In this document: in pieces, positions 17,885-26,910 of the stretch | How the letters are laid out: every line of letters starts with the position of its first letter | Numbering within the stretch: position 1 is the first letter of the stretch | Source: Nocardioides conyzicola | GTDB lineage: Bacteria > Actinomycetota > Actinomycetes > Propionibacteriales > Nocardioidaceae | NCBI RefSeq assembly: GCF_039543825.1 | Contig: NZ_BAABKM010000002.1 | Location: 2,078,133 to 2,142,132, forward strand | Length of the DNA stretch: 64,000 nt | Reading direction: 5' to 3' | Made by a program: the position numbers and the translations under genes | Notes under the pieces: model-generated | Databases searched by the model: none | Seen by the model: only the letters and a program-made list of their open reading frames with translations | Told to the model about the DNA's origin: nothing

Positions 17885-19027
17885 GTGACCCAGACCTCCC
17901 CGGTCGGCCGGCAGCTCCGGCCCCGCGGCAAGCTCCTCCAGGAGGACACCCGCCGCCACCACCGGTCCCTGCTGCTCCAGCAGCTGTTCCGGGAGGGCCC
18001 GGCCAGCCGGGCCGACCTGGCCCGCGCGAGCGGCCTGACTCGGGTCACGGTCTCCGACCTCGTGGGCGAGCTGGTCACCGACGGACTCCTCGAGGAGCTC
18101 GGTGCGCCGGTCGAGAGCCGGGTCGGCAAGCCGCCCACGCTGGTCGGGCTGGCCGCCGACTCGACCCACGTGATCGGCATCGACCTGTCGGCCACGGACC
18201 GGATGACCGGCGCGGTGATCAACCTCGCGGGTCAGGTGCAGGCCCGGCATGAGCTGCCGCTGGGCGGCGCCGTCGGCGAGGCCGCCGTCGCGCTGGTCCA
18301 CGAGCTCGCCACGGCGCTGATCGCGATGACCGACCGCCCGGTGCTCGGCATCGGCGTCGGCAGCCCCGGCGTCGTCGACGCCAGCGGCACCGTCATCGAC
18401 GCGCCCAACCTCGCCTGGACCGACACCCCGCTGGCGGCCAGCCTCGCGGACGCCCTCGGCGTCCCCGTCTTCGTGGCCAACGACGCCAACACCGCCGTCC
18501 TCGGCGAGCACACCTTCGGCGCCTCCGGCGACGGCGGCCTGATGCTGCTCCGGGTCGGGACCGGTGTGGGTGCCGGCCTGGTGCTCGGCGGCTCCCTGCT
18601 GCACGGCCACCTCGGCGCCGCGGGCGAGATCGGCCACGTCGTCGTGGACCCCGACGGCGAGCGGTGCGCGTGCTCCCGCACCGGCTGCCTGGAGACCATC
18701 CTCTCCGTCCCCCACCTCCGCCGCCGCCTCGACGAGGGCGGCCGGGCCGGGCAGACCGCGGACGAGGTCCTCGGCCGGGTCGGCGAGCAGCTCGGCGTGG
18801 CACTCGCGCCCGTCGTCGGGACGCTCAACCTGCACGAGGTCGTGCTGAGCGGCCCGCAGGAGCTGCTCGACGGCGCGCTGCGCGAGGCGACCGACCGGGT
18901 CATCCGCGAGCGGACCATGCCGGTCAGCTCCGCCGGCCTGGTCGTCCGCACCTCCCAGCTCGGCGAGGACGTCGTCCTCGTCGGGGCCGCCGTGCTCGTC
19001 CTCTCCGGACAGCTCGGCGTCTCCTGA
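17885..19027 (+). CDS. ROK family transcriptional regulator
   Basis: A 380-residue NagC/Mlc-type repressor. An N-terminal winged helix-turn-helix (about residues 25-75, ASRADLARASGLTRVTVSDL) is fused to a ROK sugar-kinase fold. The ATP-type loop is replaced by DLSAT, so it is probably not a kinase. The zinc-binding cluster CACSRTGCLE and the sugar-contact Glu/His in GEIGH are present. It heads the amino-sugar operon and is likely relieved by GlcNAc or its phosphate. GTG 17885 fits the HTH; no strong ribosome site is seen. Confidence 0.85.
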   Translation: MTQTSPVGRQLRPRGKLLQEDTRRHHRSLLLQQLFREGPASRADLARASGLTRVTVSDLVGELVTDGLLEELGAPVESRVGKPPTLVGLAADSTHVIGIDLSATDRMTGAVINLAGQVQARHELPLGGAVGEAAVALVHELATALIAMTDRPVLGIGVGSPGVVDASGTVIDAPNLAWTDTPLAASLADALGVPVFVANDANTAVLGEHTFGASGDGGLMLLRVGTGVGAGLVLGGSLLHGHLGAAGEIGHVVVDPDGERCACSRTGCLETILSVPHLRRRLDEGGRAGQTADEVLGRVGEQLGVALAPVVGTLNLHEVVLSGPQELLDGALREATDRVIRERTMPVSSAGLVVRTSQLGEDVVLVGAAVLVLSGQLGVS

Positions 19028-19092
19028 ACCAGATCTCGGAACCAGCACCACCACCACACCCGGCAAGAGAAGCTCGACGAGAGGAAACAGCG

Positions 19093-20385
19093 GTGCGCAT
19101 CAAGAAGACTTTGGCGGTCGTGGCCATCGCCACGACAGCCGTGGCGACCCTGGCCGCCTGCGGCAGCGACAGCAGCGACGGTGACTCGTCGAGCAAGGGC
19201 CCCGACAAGGCCGACATCCGGGTCTGGCTCAACGGCACGGACACGCCCCAGGAGGCGCGGGACTGGCTGAAGAAGACCTTCGAGGAGCAGAACCCCGGCT
19301 CCACGCTGACCGTCGAGCAGCAGGAGTGGGACGGCCTCGTCGAGAAGCTCACCACCTCGCTGTCGAGCGCGTCCGAGACCCCGGACGTCGTCGAGATCGG
19401 CAACACCCAGGCCCCGACCTTCACCTCGGCCGGCGCCTTCGCCGACCAGACCGACCAGCTCGCCTCGCTCGGTGGCGACGACCTGCTCCAGGGGTTCGTC
19501 GACGGCGCGACGGTCGACGGCAAGACGTACGCCGTCCCGTACTACGCCGGGTCGAAGTACATCTTCTACCGCAAGGACCTCTTCGAGGCGGCCGGCATCA
19601 CCGCCGTACCGACCACGTTGGACGAGTTCATCGACGACGCGATCAAGCTGAAGAAGGCCAACCCCAAGCCGGCCAACTTCTCCGGCTTCTGGTTCCCGGG
19701 TCAGGACTGGCGCAACGGCGCGGCCTTCGTGTGGGACAAGGGCGGTGACCTCGCGACCGACGACGGCGGCGAGTGGAAGGGCTCCCTGGAGTCCGAGGAG
19801 TCGATCGCCGGTCTCGAGACCGCGCAGAAGCTCTTCTCCGAGGCCTCCGGCGCGGCCAAGGACGGCAACGAGGCCGACTCGTGGACGCCGTTCTGCGCCG
19901 GTGAGATCGGCATGGTCTCGGCCCCCGGCTGGATCAAGGGCCTGATCCTGGACCCGAAGACCGGATGCCCCGACACGTACGGCAAGGAGATCGGTGTCTT
20001 CGCGCTGCCGGGCTCGGACGGCCAGCCCGCCCCGGTGCTCCTCGGCGGCTCCGACATCGCGATCGCGGCCAAGTCGGCCAACCAGGGCCTCGCCCAGAAG
20101 GCCGTCGCGCTGATGCTCAGCAAGGACTACCAGACGATCATGGCGAAGGCCGGCCTCACGCCCGCCCTCACCTCGCTGGCGCCGCTCCTCGGTGACGACG
20201 AGTTCGCCCAGGCCACGATCGCGGCCGCCTCGAACGCCAAGCTCACCCCGGCCGCTCCGGGCTGGGCCAACGTCGAGGGATCGCGGGTCCTCGAGGACCT
20301 GTTCAGCGCGCTGGCGCAGGGCGGCGACCCCGCCGAGCTGGCCGCCAAGGCCGACGAGCAGATGAACTCGCAGCTCAACGGCTGA
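19093..20385 (+). CDS. ABC transporter sugar-binding lipoprotein (CUT1)
   Basis: A 430-residue solute-binding protein of the extracellular family 1 type. The lipoprotein signal ends in VATLAAC (Cys 23). Trp/Tyr-rich segments such as YYAGSKYIFYRKD and SGFWFPGQDW suit binding of an oligosaccharide. The ribosome site GAGGA (19081-19085) precedes GTG 19093. With the two permeases it forms an importer, probably for chito-oligosaccharides, GlcNAc disaccharides or muropeptide sugars, judged from the downstream genes. No ATPase is encoded nearby; actinobacteria often share one (MsiK-type). Confidence 0.88.
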   Translation: MRIKKTLAVVAIATTAVATLAACGSDSSDGDSSSKGPDKADIRVWLNGTDTPQEARDWLKKTFEEQNPGSTLTVEQQEWDGLVEKLTTSLSSASETPDVVEIGNTQAPTFTSAGAFADQTDQLASLGGDDLLQGFVDGATVDGKTYAVPYYAGSKYIFYRKDLFEAAGITAVPTTLDEFIDDAIKLKKANPKPANFSGFWFPGQDWRNGAAFVWDKGGDLATDDGGEWKGSLESEESIAGLETAQKLFSEASGAAKDGNEADSWTPFCAGEIGMVSAPGWIKGLILDPKTGCPDTYGKEIGVFALPGSDGQPAPVLLGGSDIAIAAKSANQGLAQKAVALMLSKDYQTIMAKAGLTPALTSLAPLLGDDEFAQATIAAASNAKLTPAAPGWANVEGSRVLEDLFSALAQGGDPAELAAKADEQMNSQLNG

Positions 20386-20413
20386 CCGCCACCACGAGCG
20401 ACACCCAGCACGT

Positions 20414-20448
20414 ACGGCCGGGGCGGTGCGAACCGCCGCCCCGGCCGT
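20414..20448 (+). terminator. Intra-operon hairpin between binding protein and permease
   Basis: ACGGCCGGGGCGG (20414-20426) and CCGCCCCGGCCGT (20436-20448) form a perfect 13-bp stem with a 9-base loop. It follows the binding-protein stop by about 30 bp. Such hairpins commonly attenuate transcription or stabilise the upstream mRNA, giving excess binding protein over permease. Confidence 0.65.
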
Positions 20449-20476
20449 GCCATGCCCACACCGAGGAGGGGGGACG

Positions 20477-21403
20477 ATGACCGACATGACCACCGACTTC
20501 GGCCGCCCGCCGAAGCCCCGCCGCAGCGCGCTGCCGTACCTGCTCCTGGTGCCGGCCGCCGTGGCGCTCGCCGTCGCCCTCGGCTACCCGCTGGTGCGCC
20601 AGGTCGTGCTCTCGTTCCAGGACTTCGGCCTGGCCCAGCAGTTCGGCAAGCCGCCGGAGTGGGTCGGGACCGACAACTACCGCGAGCTGATCACCGACCC
20701 CTACCTGTGGCGGGTCACCCTCCGGTCGCTGGTGTTCTGCTTCGTGAACGCCGCGGCCACGATGGCGATCGGGGTCGGGCTCGCCCTGCTGATGCGGCAC
20801 ATGTCGCGCTGGGTGCGGCTGCTCCTGCAGACGGGTCTCCTGCTGGCGTGGGCGATGCCGGTCGTCGCCTCGCTGACCGTGTGGCAGTGGCTCTTCGACA
20901 CCCAGTACGGCGTCGTCAACTACGTCCTGACCGAGCTCGGCTTCGACTACGAGGGCCACTCCTGGCTGCTGCAGCCGCTCTCCTTCTTCTTCGTCGCGAC
21001 CGTGATCGTCGTGTGGATGAGCGTCCCCTTCGTCGCCTTCACGGTGTACGCCGCGCTCACCCAGGTCCCCGAGGAGCTGATGGAGGCCGCCGAGATCGAC
21101 GGCGCCGGCGGCTGGGGACGGCTGCGCAACATCGTGCTCCCGACCATCCGCCCGGTGCTGCTGGTCGTCGCGCTGCTCCAGGTGATCTGGGACCTGCGGG
21201 TCTTCACGCAGATCTACATCCTCCAGCAGGCGGGCGGGTCGACCCGGGACACCAACCTGCTCGGCACCTACATCTACCGCCTGGGCATCGGCGGCGGGAA
21301 GTTCGGCATGGCCGCGGCCGTCGCCGTCTTCATGCTCGTGCTCACGGTGGTCCTGACCGCGCCGTACGTCCGGTCCATGCTCAAGCAGGAAGGGGAGGAC
21401 TGA
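20477..21403 (+). CDS. ABC sugar transporter permease (MalF/UgpA-type)
   Basis: A 308-residue permease with six predicted helices. The cytoplasmic coupling loop EAAEIDGAGGWGRLRNI is the EAA motif that contacts the ATPase. ATG 20477 has a strong GAGGAGGGG ribosome site. It is followed at once by the MalG-type gene with a one-base gap. It forms the heterodimeric channel of the CUT1 importer. Confidence 0.9.
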   Translation: MTDMTTDFGRPPKPRRSALPYLLLVPAAVALAVALGYPLVRQVVLSFQDFGLAQQFGKPPEWVGTDNYRELITDPYLWRVTLRSLVFCFVNAAATMAIGVGLALLMRHMSRWVRLLLQTGLLLAWAMPVVASLTVWQWLFDTQYGVVNYVLTELGFDYEGHSWLLQPLSFFFVATVIVVWMSVPFVAFTVYAALTQVPEELMEAAEIDGAGGWGRLRNIVLPTIRPVLLVVALLQVIWDLRVFTQIYILQQAGGSTRDTNLLGTYIYRLGIGGGKFGMAAAVAVFMLVLTVVLTAPYVRSMLKQEGED

Positions 21404-21404
21404 C

Positions 21405-22244
21405 ATGCCTCGCCCCGTCAGCCGTCCTCTCCGCGTCACCGCCAACGTCGTCGGCCTGGTCGCCTTCGTGGTCGCCGCCTTCCCGGTCTACTGGATGATC
21501 AACAGCTCGTTCCTGGACCGCAACGAGATCCGCAACCCGGTGCCGACCTGGGTGCCGTTCGGCGGCGACCTCGACAACTTCCGGACTGTCTTCGAGACCG
21601 ACCAGTTCGTCAACGCGATGAAGATCAGCCTGATGGTCACGCTGCTGACCATCGTGGTCGCGCTCGCCTTCGCGTTCGTCGCCGCCGTGGCGGTGTCGCG
21701 CTTCCGCTTCCGCGGCCGGATGTCCTTCATCGTGACCCTGCTGGTCATCCAGATGATCCCCGTCGAGGGCCTCTTCATCTCCCAGTACAAGATGCTGGAG
21801 ACCATGGACCTGCTCAACACGGTCGTCGGCCTCAGCCTGGTCTACGTCTCGCTGGTCCTGCCCTTCACGATCTGGACCCTGCGCGGCTTCGTCGCCGGGG
21901 TGCCCTACGAGCTCGAGGAGGCCGCGATGATGGACGGCTGCTCGCGCACCCAGGCGTTCTTCCGGATCACCTTCCCGCTGCTCGCGCCCGGCCTGGTCGC
22001 CACCGGGGTCTTCGGGTTCATCCAGGCATGGAACGAGTTCTCCCTCGCCCTCATCGTGATGACCCGCGAGGACCACCGCACGCTGCCGCTGTGGCTGTCG
22101 ACCTTCACCGACGTCAACCGCGGCACCGACTGGGGCGGCATCATGGCCGGCTCCACGCTGATCGCCGTGCCGGTCATCATCTTCTTCCTGGTCGTCCAGG
22201 GGCGGATGGTCAGCGGCCTCACCGCGGGCGGGGTGAAGGGATGA
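21405..22244 (+). CDS. ABC sugar transporter permease (MalG/UgpE-type)
   Basis: A 279-residue permease with six predicted helices. Its EAA loop reads EEAAMMDGCSRTQAFFRI. The N-terminus lacks the extra periplasmic domain of MalF proteins. GGGGAGG overlaps the end of the previous gene and serves as ribosome site for ATG 21405. Its stop overlaps the NagZ start as ATGA, so transport and cytoplasmic hydrolysis are translationally linked. Confidence 0.9.
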   Translation: MPRPVSRPLRVTANVVGLVAFVVAAFPVYWMINSSFLDRNEIRNPVPTWVPFGGDLDNFRTVFETDQFVNAMKISLMVTLLTIVVALAFAFVAAVAVSRFRFRGRMSFIVTLLVIQMIPVEGLFISQYKMLETMDLLNTVVGLSLVYVSLVLPFTIWTLRGFVAGVPYELEEAAMMDGCSRTQAFFRITFPLLAPGLVATGVFGFIQAWNEFSLALIVMTREDHRTLPLWLSTFTDVNRGTDWGGIMAGSTLIAVPVIIFFLVVQGRMVSGLTAGGVKG

Positions 22245-23620
22245 GCTCGGTCCCCACCCTGGCGCTCCGCGTCCAGCTCCCCGCCTTCGCCGGTACGACG
22301 CTCCCCGACGACTACGCCGGGCTGCTCGCCGAGGGCCTCGGCGGCGTCTGCTACTTCGGCAGCAACACCGCCGGCGGGCCGCCGGCCGTCGCCGAGCTCA
22401 GTGCGGCGATCAGGGCCGCCAACCCGCGTGCCGTCATCGCCGTCGACGAGGAGGGCGGCGACGTCACCCGTCTGCACGCCCTCGACGGCAGCCCGGTGCT
22501 CGGGCCCGCGGCCCTCGGCGCGGCCGACGACCTCGCCCTCACCCGTGACACCGGGCGCGCGATCGGCACCGAGATGGCCGCCGCCGGGATCAACCTCGAC
22601 TTCGGCCCCGTCGCCGACGTCAACTCGCACCCGGACAACCCGGTGATCGGCACGCGCAGCTTCGGCACCGACCCGGCGCGCGTGGCGGCGCACGTCGCCT
22701 CCTGGGTGACCGGCCTGCAGGAGGCGGGTGTCGCCGCCTGCGCCAAGCACTTCCCGGGCCACGGCGACACGGCCCAGGACAGCCACCTCGAGCTGCCGAC
22801 GGTCGACGTCGACCTGGCGACCCTGGCCGCCCGCGAGCTGGTGCCGTTCGCGGCGGCGGTCGAGGTCGGGATCGCCTCGGTGATGACCTCGCACATCGTC
22901 GTGCCCGCCCTCGACGCGGAGCTGCCCGGCACCCTCAGCGCACCGGTGCTGGGGCTGCTGCGCGACCGGCTCGGGTACGACGGCGTGATCGTCAGCGACG
23001 CCCTCGACATGGCCGGCGCGTCCGCCGGTCGCGGGATCCCGGAGGCGGCCGTCCTCTCGCTCGCCGCCGGTGCCGACCTGCTGTGCATCGGTTCGGACAA
23101 GCCGGCCGCGCTGGTCCGCGCGACGCAGGACGCGATCGTCGCGGCCGTGCACGACGGACGGCTGTCGCGGGAGCGCCTCGAGCAGGCGGCCGCGCGCATC
23201 GACCGGATGCTCGACGGGCTGGCCGCGCCCACGGCGTACGACGTCGACGCGGACGCGCAGCTCGACGGCGCTCGTCGCGCGGTGACCGTCGACGGCGAGC
23301 TGCCCGACCTCGGCGGTGCCGTGGTGGTCAGCGTCGCCTCGGCCGCCAACATCGCGATCGGCGAGGTGCCCTGGGGCCTGACCCCTGACGTCGTGATCGC
23401 GCCGGGCGAGCCCGTGCCCCCGGGCCGGCCGGTCGTGCTGCAGGTGCGCGACCTCCACCGGCGGCCCGAGATCGTGGTCGACGGCGCGGCCGTCGTGGTG
23501 GAGTGGGGCTGGCCTGGACCGTACGGCGGGCCGGTGCCGCGGATCTGCGCGCGCGGCTACTCTCGTCCCGGTGCGGCCGCTGTGACCGAACTGCTGCGAA
23601 AGGCCGGGTGGGAGCGGTGA
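22241..23620 (+). CDS. nagZ: Glycoside hydrolase family 3, beta-N-acetylhexosaminidase (NagZ-like)
   Basis: A 459-residue GH3 enzyme. The NagZ-specific block KHFPGHGDTAQDSHLELP is near residue 169-186 and supplies the His of the His/Asp general acid dyad. The nucleophile Asp is in VIVSDALDMAG (about residue 252). No signal peptide is present, so imported oligosaccharides are cleaved inside the cell. A C-terminal domain of about 130 residues follows the barrel; Gram-negative NagZ ends before it. It removes beta-linked GlcNAc from muropeptides or chito-oligosaccharides; which one is open. Confidence 0.88.
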   Translation: MSSVPTLALRVQLPAFAGTTLPDDYAGLLAEGLGGVCYFGSNTAGGPPAVAELSAAIRAANPRAVIAVDEEGGDVTRLHALDGSPVLGPAALGAADDLALTRDTGRAIGTEMAAAGINLDFGPVADVNSHPDNPVIGTRSFGTDPARVAAHVASWVTGLQEAGVAACAKHFPGHGDTAQDSHLELPTVDVDLATLAARELVPFAAAVEVGIASVMTSHIVVPALDAELPGTLSAPVLGLLRDRLGYDGVIVSDALDMAGASAGRGIPEAAVLSLAAGADLLCIGSDKPAALVRATQDAIVAAVHDGRLSRERLEQAAARIDRMLDGLAAPTAYDVDADAQLDGARRAVTVDGELPDLGGAVVVSVASAANIAIGEVPWGLTPDVVIAPGEPVPPGRPVVLQVRDLHRRPEIVVDGAAVVVEWGWPGPYGGPVPRICARGYSRPGAAAVTELLRKAGWER

Positions 23621-24519
23621 CCGCCGCGCTGAGTGTGGGCCTCGACATCGGGGCGACCAAGACTCTCGGGCTCGTCCTCGACGCCGACGGCGGGATCCTC
23701 GCCGAGGTGCGCGAGCCGACCAAGCCCGGCGCCGACGGCATCGTGGGCTCCGCCGCCCGGGTCTTCGACGCGTTGCGGGACGCGACCGGCCAGTCGCTCG
23801 CCGGCACCGTCGGGGTCGGCATCCCCGGCCTCGTCGACGTCGAGCGCGGCTCGGTCAAGCACGCCGTCAACCTGGGCGTCGACGGCGACTGGCTGCCGCT
23901 GCGGGACCTCCTCGCCGCGCGTCTCGGGGTCCCGGTCGTGCTCGAGAACGACGTCAACGCCGCCACCCTCGGTGCCGCGGCGCTGAGCGGCGCCGACGAC
24001 CTCGTCTACCTGAGCATCGGCACCGGCCTCGCCGCCGGCCTGGTCCTCGACGGCCGGCTGCGGCGCGGCGAGCACGGTGCCGCCGGCGAGATCGGGCACG
24101 TGCCGGTCGACCCGCAGGGCAACGTCTGCCAGTGCGGCCAGCGCGGCTGCCTCGAGACCATCGCGTCGGGCTCGGCCCTGGCCGCGGCGTGGCCGTCCGG
24201 CAACGTCCCGCCGGCCCAGGCGCTCTTCGAGGCCGCCCGCTCGGGCGACCCGTCGGCCGTCGTGGTCCGCGACCGGTTCACGCGCGGCGTCGCGAGTGCG
24301 ATCCGGGTGCTCAGCCTGGCCGTCGACCCCGCGAGCATCGTGCTCGGCGGGGGCGTGGCGCAGCTCGGCGAGCCGCTGCGCGACGCCGTCGCGCAGGCGC
24401 TGCTCGAGCAGGCCGCGAGCTCGCCCTTCCTGGCCTCGCTCGACCTCGCGGGCCGGCTGAGCGTCGTCCCCTCCGACTACCCGGTCGCGGCCGTCGGCGC
24501 GGCGTTCCTCGGTCGATGA
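23617..24519 (+). CDS. ROK family sugar kinase, probable N-acetylglucosamine kinase
   Basis: A 300-residue ROK kinase. The phosphate loop DIGATKT is at residues 10-16, the second ATP loop is SIGTGLAAGLVLDGRL, and the zinc cluster is CQCGQRGCLE. Asp in LENDVNAAT is the catalytic base. The GTG start overlaps the NagZ stop as GTGA. It should produce GlcNAc-6-phosphate for the NagA gene directly downstream. A glucokinase role cannot be excluded by sequence alone, but the neighbours favour GlcNAc. Confidence 0.82.
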   Translation: MTAALSVGLDIGATKTLGLVLDADGGILAEVREPTKPGADGIVGSAARVFDALRDATGQSLAGTVGVGIPGLVDVERGSVKHAVNLGVDGDWLPLRDLLAARLGVPVVLENDVNAATLGAAALSGADDLVYLSIGTGLAAGLVLDGRLRRGEHGAAGEIGHVPVDPQGNVCQCGQRGCLETIASGSALAAAWPSGNVPPAQALFEAARSGDPSAVVVRDRFTRGVASAIRVLSLAVDPASIVLGGGVAQLGEPLRDAVAQALLEQAASSPFLASLDLAGRLSVVPSDYPVAAVGAAFLGR

Positions 24520-25451
24520 GCACCCACCCGGGCCTCGTCGACCTCCAGGTCAACGGTGCCGCCGGCATCGACCTCACCGCCGAGCCGCACCGGCTCTGGG
24601 AGGTCGCGGCCGCCCTCCCGGCGTACGGCGTCGTCGCGTTCGCGCCGACCGTCATCACGAGCGACCCCGCCGCGCGCGAGGTGGCGCTCGCGACCCTCGC
24701 CGCCGGACCGCCCGCGGGCTGGGTGGGCGCCGAGCCGCTCGGCCTGCACCTCGAGGGGCCGATGATCGCGCCCAGCCGCAAGGGGGCGCACCCGGAGCAC
24801 TGGCTGCGCGCGCCGTCGTTCGACCTGGTCGACGGCTGGTCGCGCGAGGCCGGGGTCGCGATGGTGACGATCGCGCCCGAGCTGCCCGGTGCGCTCGCGG
24901 TGATCGAGCGGCTCGTCGCGCGCGGCATCGTCGTGTCGGTGGGGCACACCGCGGCCACCACCGCCGACGTGGTGGCCGCCGTCGAGGCCGGTGCCCGCTG
25001 CGTCACCCACCTCGGCAACGCGATGGCGCCGCTGCTGCCGCGCGAGCCCGGTCCGGTCGGTGTGGCGATGGGCGGGGACGACCTCGTCGCCGGCCTGATC
25101 GTCGACGGCCACCACCTCGACCCGCACTTCGTACGGGCGGCCTGGCGTGCGCTCGGCCCGACCCGCTTCCTCTCGGTCTCCGACACGACCGCGGCTCTCG
25201 GCCTGCCCGACGGCCCGACCCGGCTCGGCGACCAGGAGGTCGTCGTCGCCGACGGCACGGTCCGCCTGCACGACGGGACCCTCGCCGGCTCGGCCGCCTC
25301 GCTGCTCGGGTGCCTGCGCCACCTCGTCGCCCAGACCGGCTGCTCGGTCGAGGACGCGGTCGCCACCGCCACGACCACGCCGCTCTCGCTGCTCGGCCTG
25401 CCGGCCCGCGAGGAGACCATCGACCTGGAGGAGCTCGGATGGAGGTCGTGA
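24516..25451 (+). CDS. nagA: N-acetylglucosamine-6-phosphate deacetylase (short form)
   Basis: A 311-residue NagA, shorter than the usual 370-390 because the N-terminal beta domain is mostly missing; the protein opens at LVDLQVNGAAGID. Metal-site residues are the Glu in GLHLEGPMI and His in SVGHTAAT and THLGNAM (usually THLFNAM). The substrate segment is LIVDGHHLDP and the catalytic Asp is in SVSDTTAALG. It deacetylates GlcNAc-6-P to GlcN-6-P. The ATG overlaps the kinase stop, and its own end overlaps NagB by 13 bp. Confidence 0.85.
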   Translation: MSTHPGLVDLQVNGAAGIDLTAEPHRLWEVAAALPAYGVVAFAPTVITSDPAAREVALATLAAGPPAGWVGAEPLGLHLEGPMIAPSRKGAHPEHWLRAPSFDLVDGWSREAGVAMVTIAPELPGALAVIERLVARGIVVSVGHTAATTADVVAAVEAGARCVTHLGNAMAPLLPREPGPVGVAMGGDDLVAGLIVDGHHLDPHFVRAAWRALGPTRFLSVSDTTAALGLPDGPTRLGDQEVVVADGTVRLHDGTLAGSAASLLGCLRHLVAQTGCSVEDAVATATTTPLSLLGLPAREETIDLEELGWRS

Positions 25452-26209
25452 TCACCGGCGTCGCTGCGGAGCTCGCCGCCGACGCGATCGAGGCGCTGAT
25501 GCGCGCGCAGCCGTCCGCGGTGCTCGGGCTGGCGACCGGCTCGAGCCCGCTCTCGACGTACCAGGAGCTCGTCCGCCGCCACCGCGCCGGCACCGGCCCG
25601 TCGTACGGCGAGGTCCGTTGCTTCACGCTGGACGAGTACGTCGGCCTGCCCGTCGGTCACCCCGAGACCTACCGGGAGACGATCTTCCGCGAGCTGACCG
25701 ACGACCTGGGGATCGACCGCGACCGGGTGGCGTCGCCCGATGCCGGCGACCCGCAGCACGCGGGCTCGCGCTACGAGGCGGCGATCGTCGCCGCGGGCGG
25801 CGTCGACCTGCAGGTGCTCGGGATCGGTGCCGACGGGCACCTGGCGTTCAACGAGCCCGGGTCGTCGCTGGCCTCCGCCACCCGGATGAAGACCCTCACC
25901 GACCAGACCCGACGCGACAACGCGCGCTTCTTCGGCTCGGTCGACGAGGTGCCGCGGCACGTGCTGACGCAGGGCCTCGGCACCATCCTGCGCGCGCGGC
26001 ACCTGCTGATGATCGCCACCGGTGCGGGCAAGGCGGCCGCGGTCGCCGCCGCGGTCGAGGGTCCGCTGTCCGCGTCGTGCCCGGCATCCGTGCTCCAGCT
26101 GCACCCGCACGCCACCGTGCTGCTCGACGCCGAGGCAGCGTCCGGGTTGGAGCGCCTCGACTACTACCGCGAGGTGCACGCCGGGAAGCCGTCCTGGCAG
26201 GGTCTGTGA
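25439..26209 (+). CDS. nagB: Glucosamine-6-phosphate deaminase
   Basis: A 256-residue NagB that converts GlcN-6-P to fructose-6-P and ammonia. Motifs are LGLATGSSPLSTYQEL (phosphate binding), CFTLDEYVGLP (catalytic Asp) and GIGADGHLAFNEPGSS (His). Length is close to the 260-270 of the family. Start ATG 25439 lies within the end of nagA. Together with the kinase and NagA it feeds amino sugars into glycolysis. Confidence 0.9.
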   Translation: MEVVITGVAAELAADAIEALMRAQPSAVLGLATGSSPLSTYQELVRRHRAGTGPSYGEVRCFTLDEYVGLPVGHPETYRETIFRELTDDLGIDRDRVASPDAGDPQHAGSRYEAAIVAAGGVDLQVLGIGADGHLAFNEPGSSLASATRMKTLTDQTRRDNARFFGSVDEVPRHVLTQGLGTILRARHLLMIATGAGKAAAVAAAVEGPLSASCPASVLQLHPHATVLLDAEAASGLERLDYYREVHAGKPSWQGL

Positions 26210-26211
26210 CC

Positions 26212-26910
26212 ATGCGACGCATCGGCCTGCTGGGCGGGATGAGCTGGGAGAGCTCGGCGCTGTTCTACGACCTGCTCAACCGCGGGGTCACCGAGCGGCT
26301 CGGCGGGCTGCACTCCGCGCGGGTCCTGATGAGCTCGGTCGACTTCGCCGAGATCGAGGAGCTCCAGCGCGCCGGTGACTGGGACCGCGCCGGCGAGGTG
26401 CTCGCCGGCGAGGCGAAGCGGCTCGAGGCGGCCGGCGCCGAGCTCCTCGTGCTGTGCACCAACACGATGCACAAGGTGGCGCCGGCGATCGAGGCGGCGA
26501 CCGGCGTACCTCTCCTGCACCTGGGTGACGTCACCGCCGCCGCCGTCCGACGTGCCGGGCTGACGACGATCGGTCTGCTCGGCACCCGGTTCACCATGGA
26601 GCAGCACTTCTACGTCGACCGGATCGCGCGGCACGGCATCGCCGTGCTGGTGCCGCCGCCCGAGGACCGCGAGGTCGTCCACCGGGTGATCTACGACGAG
26701 CTGGTGCTCGGCGTCGTCCGCGACGAGTCACGCACGGCGTACGCCCAGGTGATGGAGCGTCTCGTCGCCCGCGGCGCGGAGGGCATCGTCCTCGGCTGCA
26801 CCGAGATCGAGCTCCTCGTCGGCGCCGACGACACCTCGGTGCCGGTCTTCCCGACCACGCAGCTGCACGTGGACGCGGCGTTGGACGCGGCCCTGCGGGA
26901 GGACGCATGA
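26212..26910 (+). CDS. Aspartate/glutamate racemase family protein
   Basis: A 232-residue cofactor-independent amino-acid racemase of the YgeA/aspartate racemase type. It begins with IGLLGGMSWESSALFY and carries the two catalytic cysteines in VLCTNTMHK and VLGCTEIEL. It starts 2 bp after nagB and its stop overlaps the next gene as ATGA, so it belongs to the amino-sugar operon. A role in turning D-Glu (or D-Asp) from peptidoglycan stems into the L-form is plausible. This is inference from context. Confidence 0.85.
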   Translation: MRRIGLLGGMSWESSALFYDLLNRGVTERLGGLHSARVLMSSVDFAEIEELQRAGDWDRAGEVLAGEAKRLEAAGAELLVLCTNTMHKVAPAIEAATGVPLLHLGDVTAAAVRRAGLTTIGLLGTRFTMEQHFYVDRIARHGIAVLVPPPEDREVVHRVIYDELVLGVVRDESRTAYAQVMERLVARGAEGIVLGCTEIELLVGADDTSVPVFPTTQLHVDAALDAALREDA

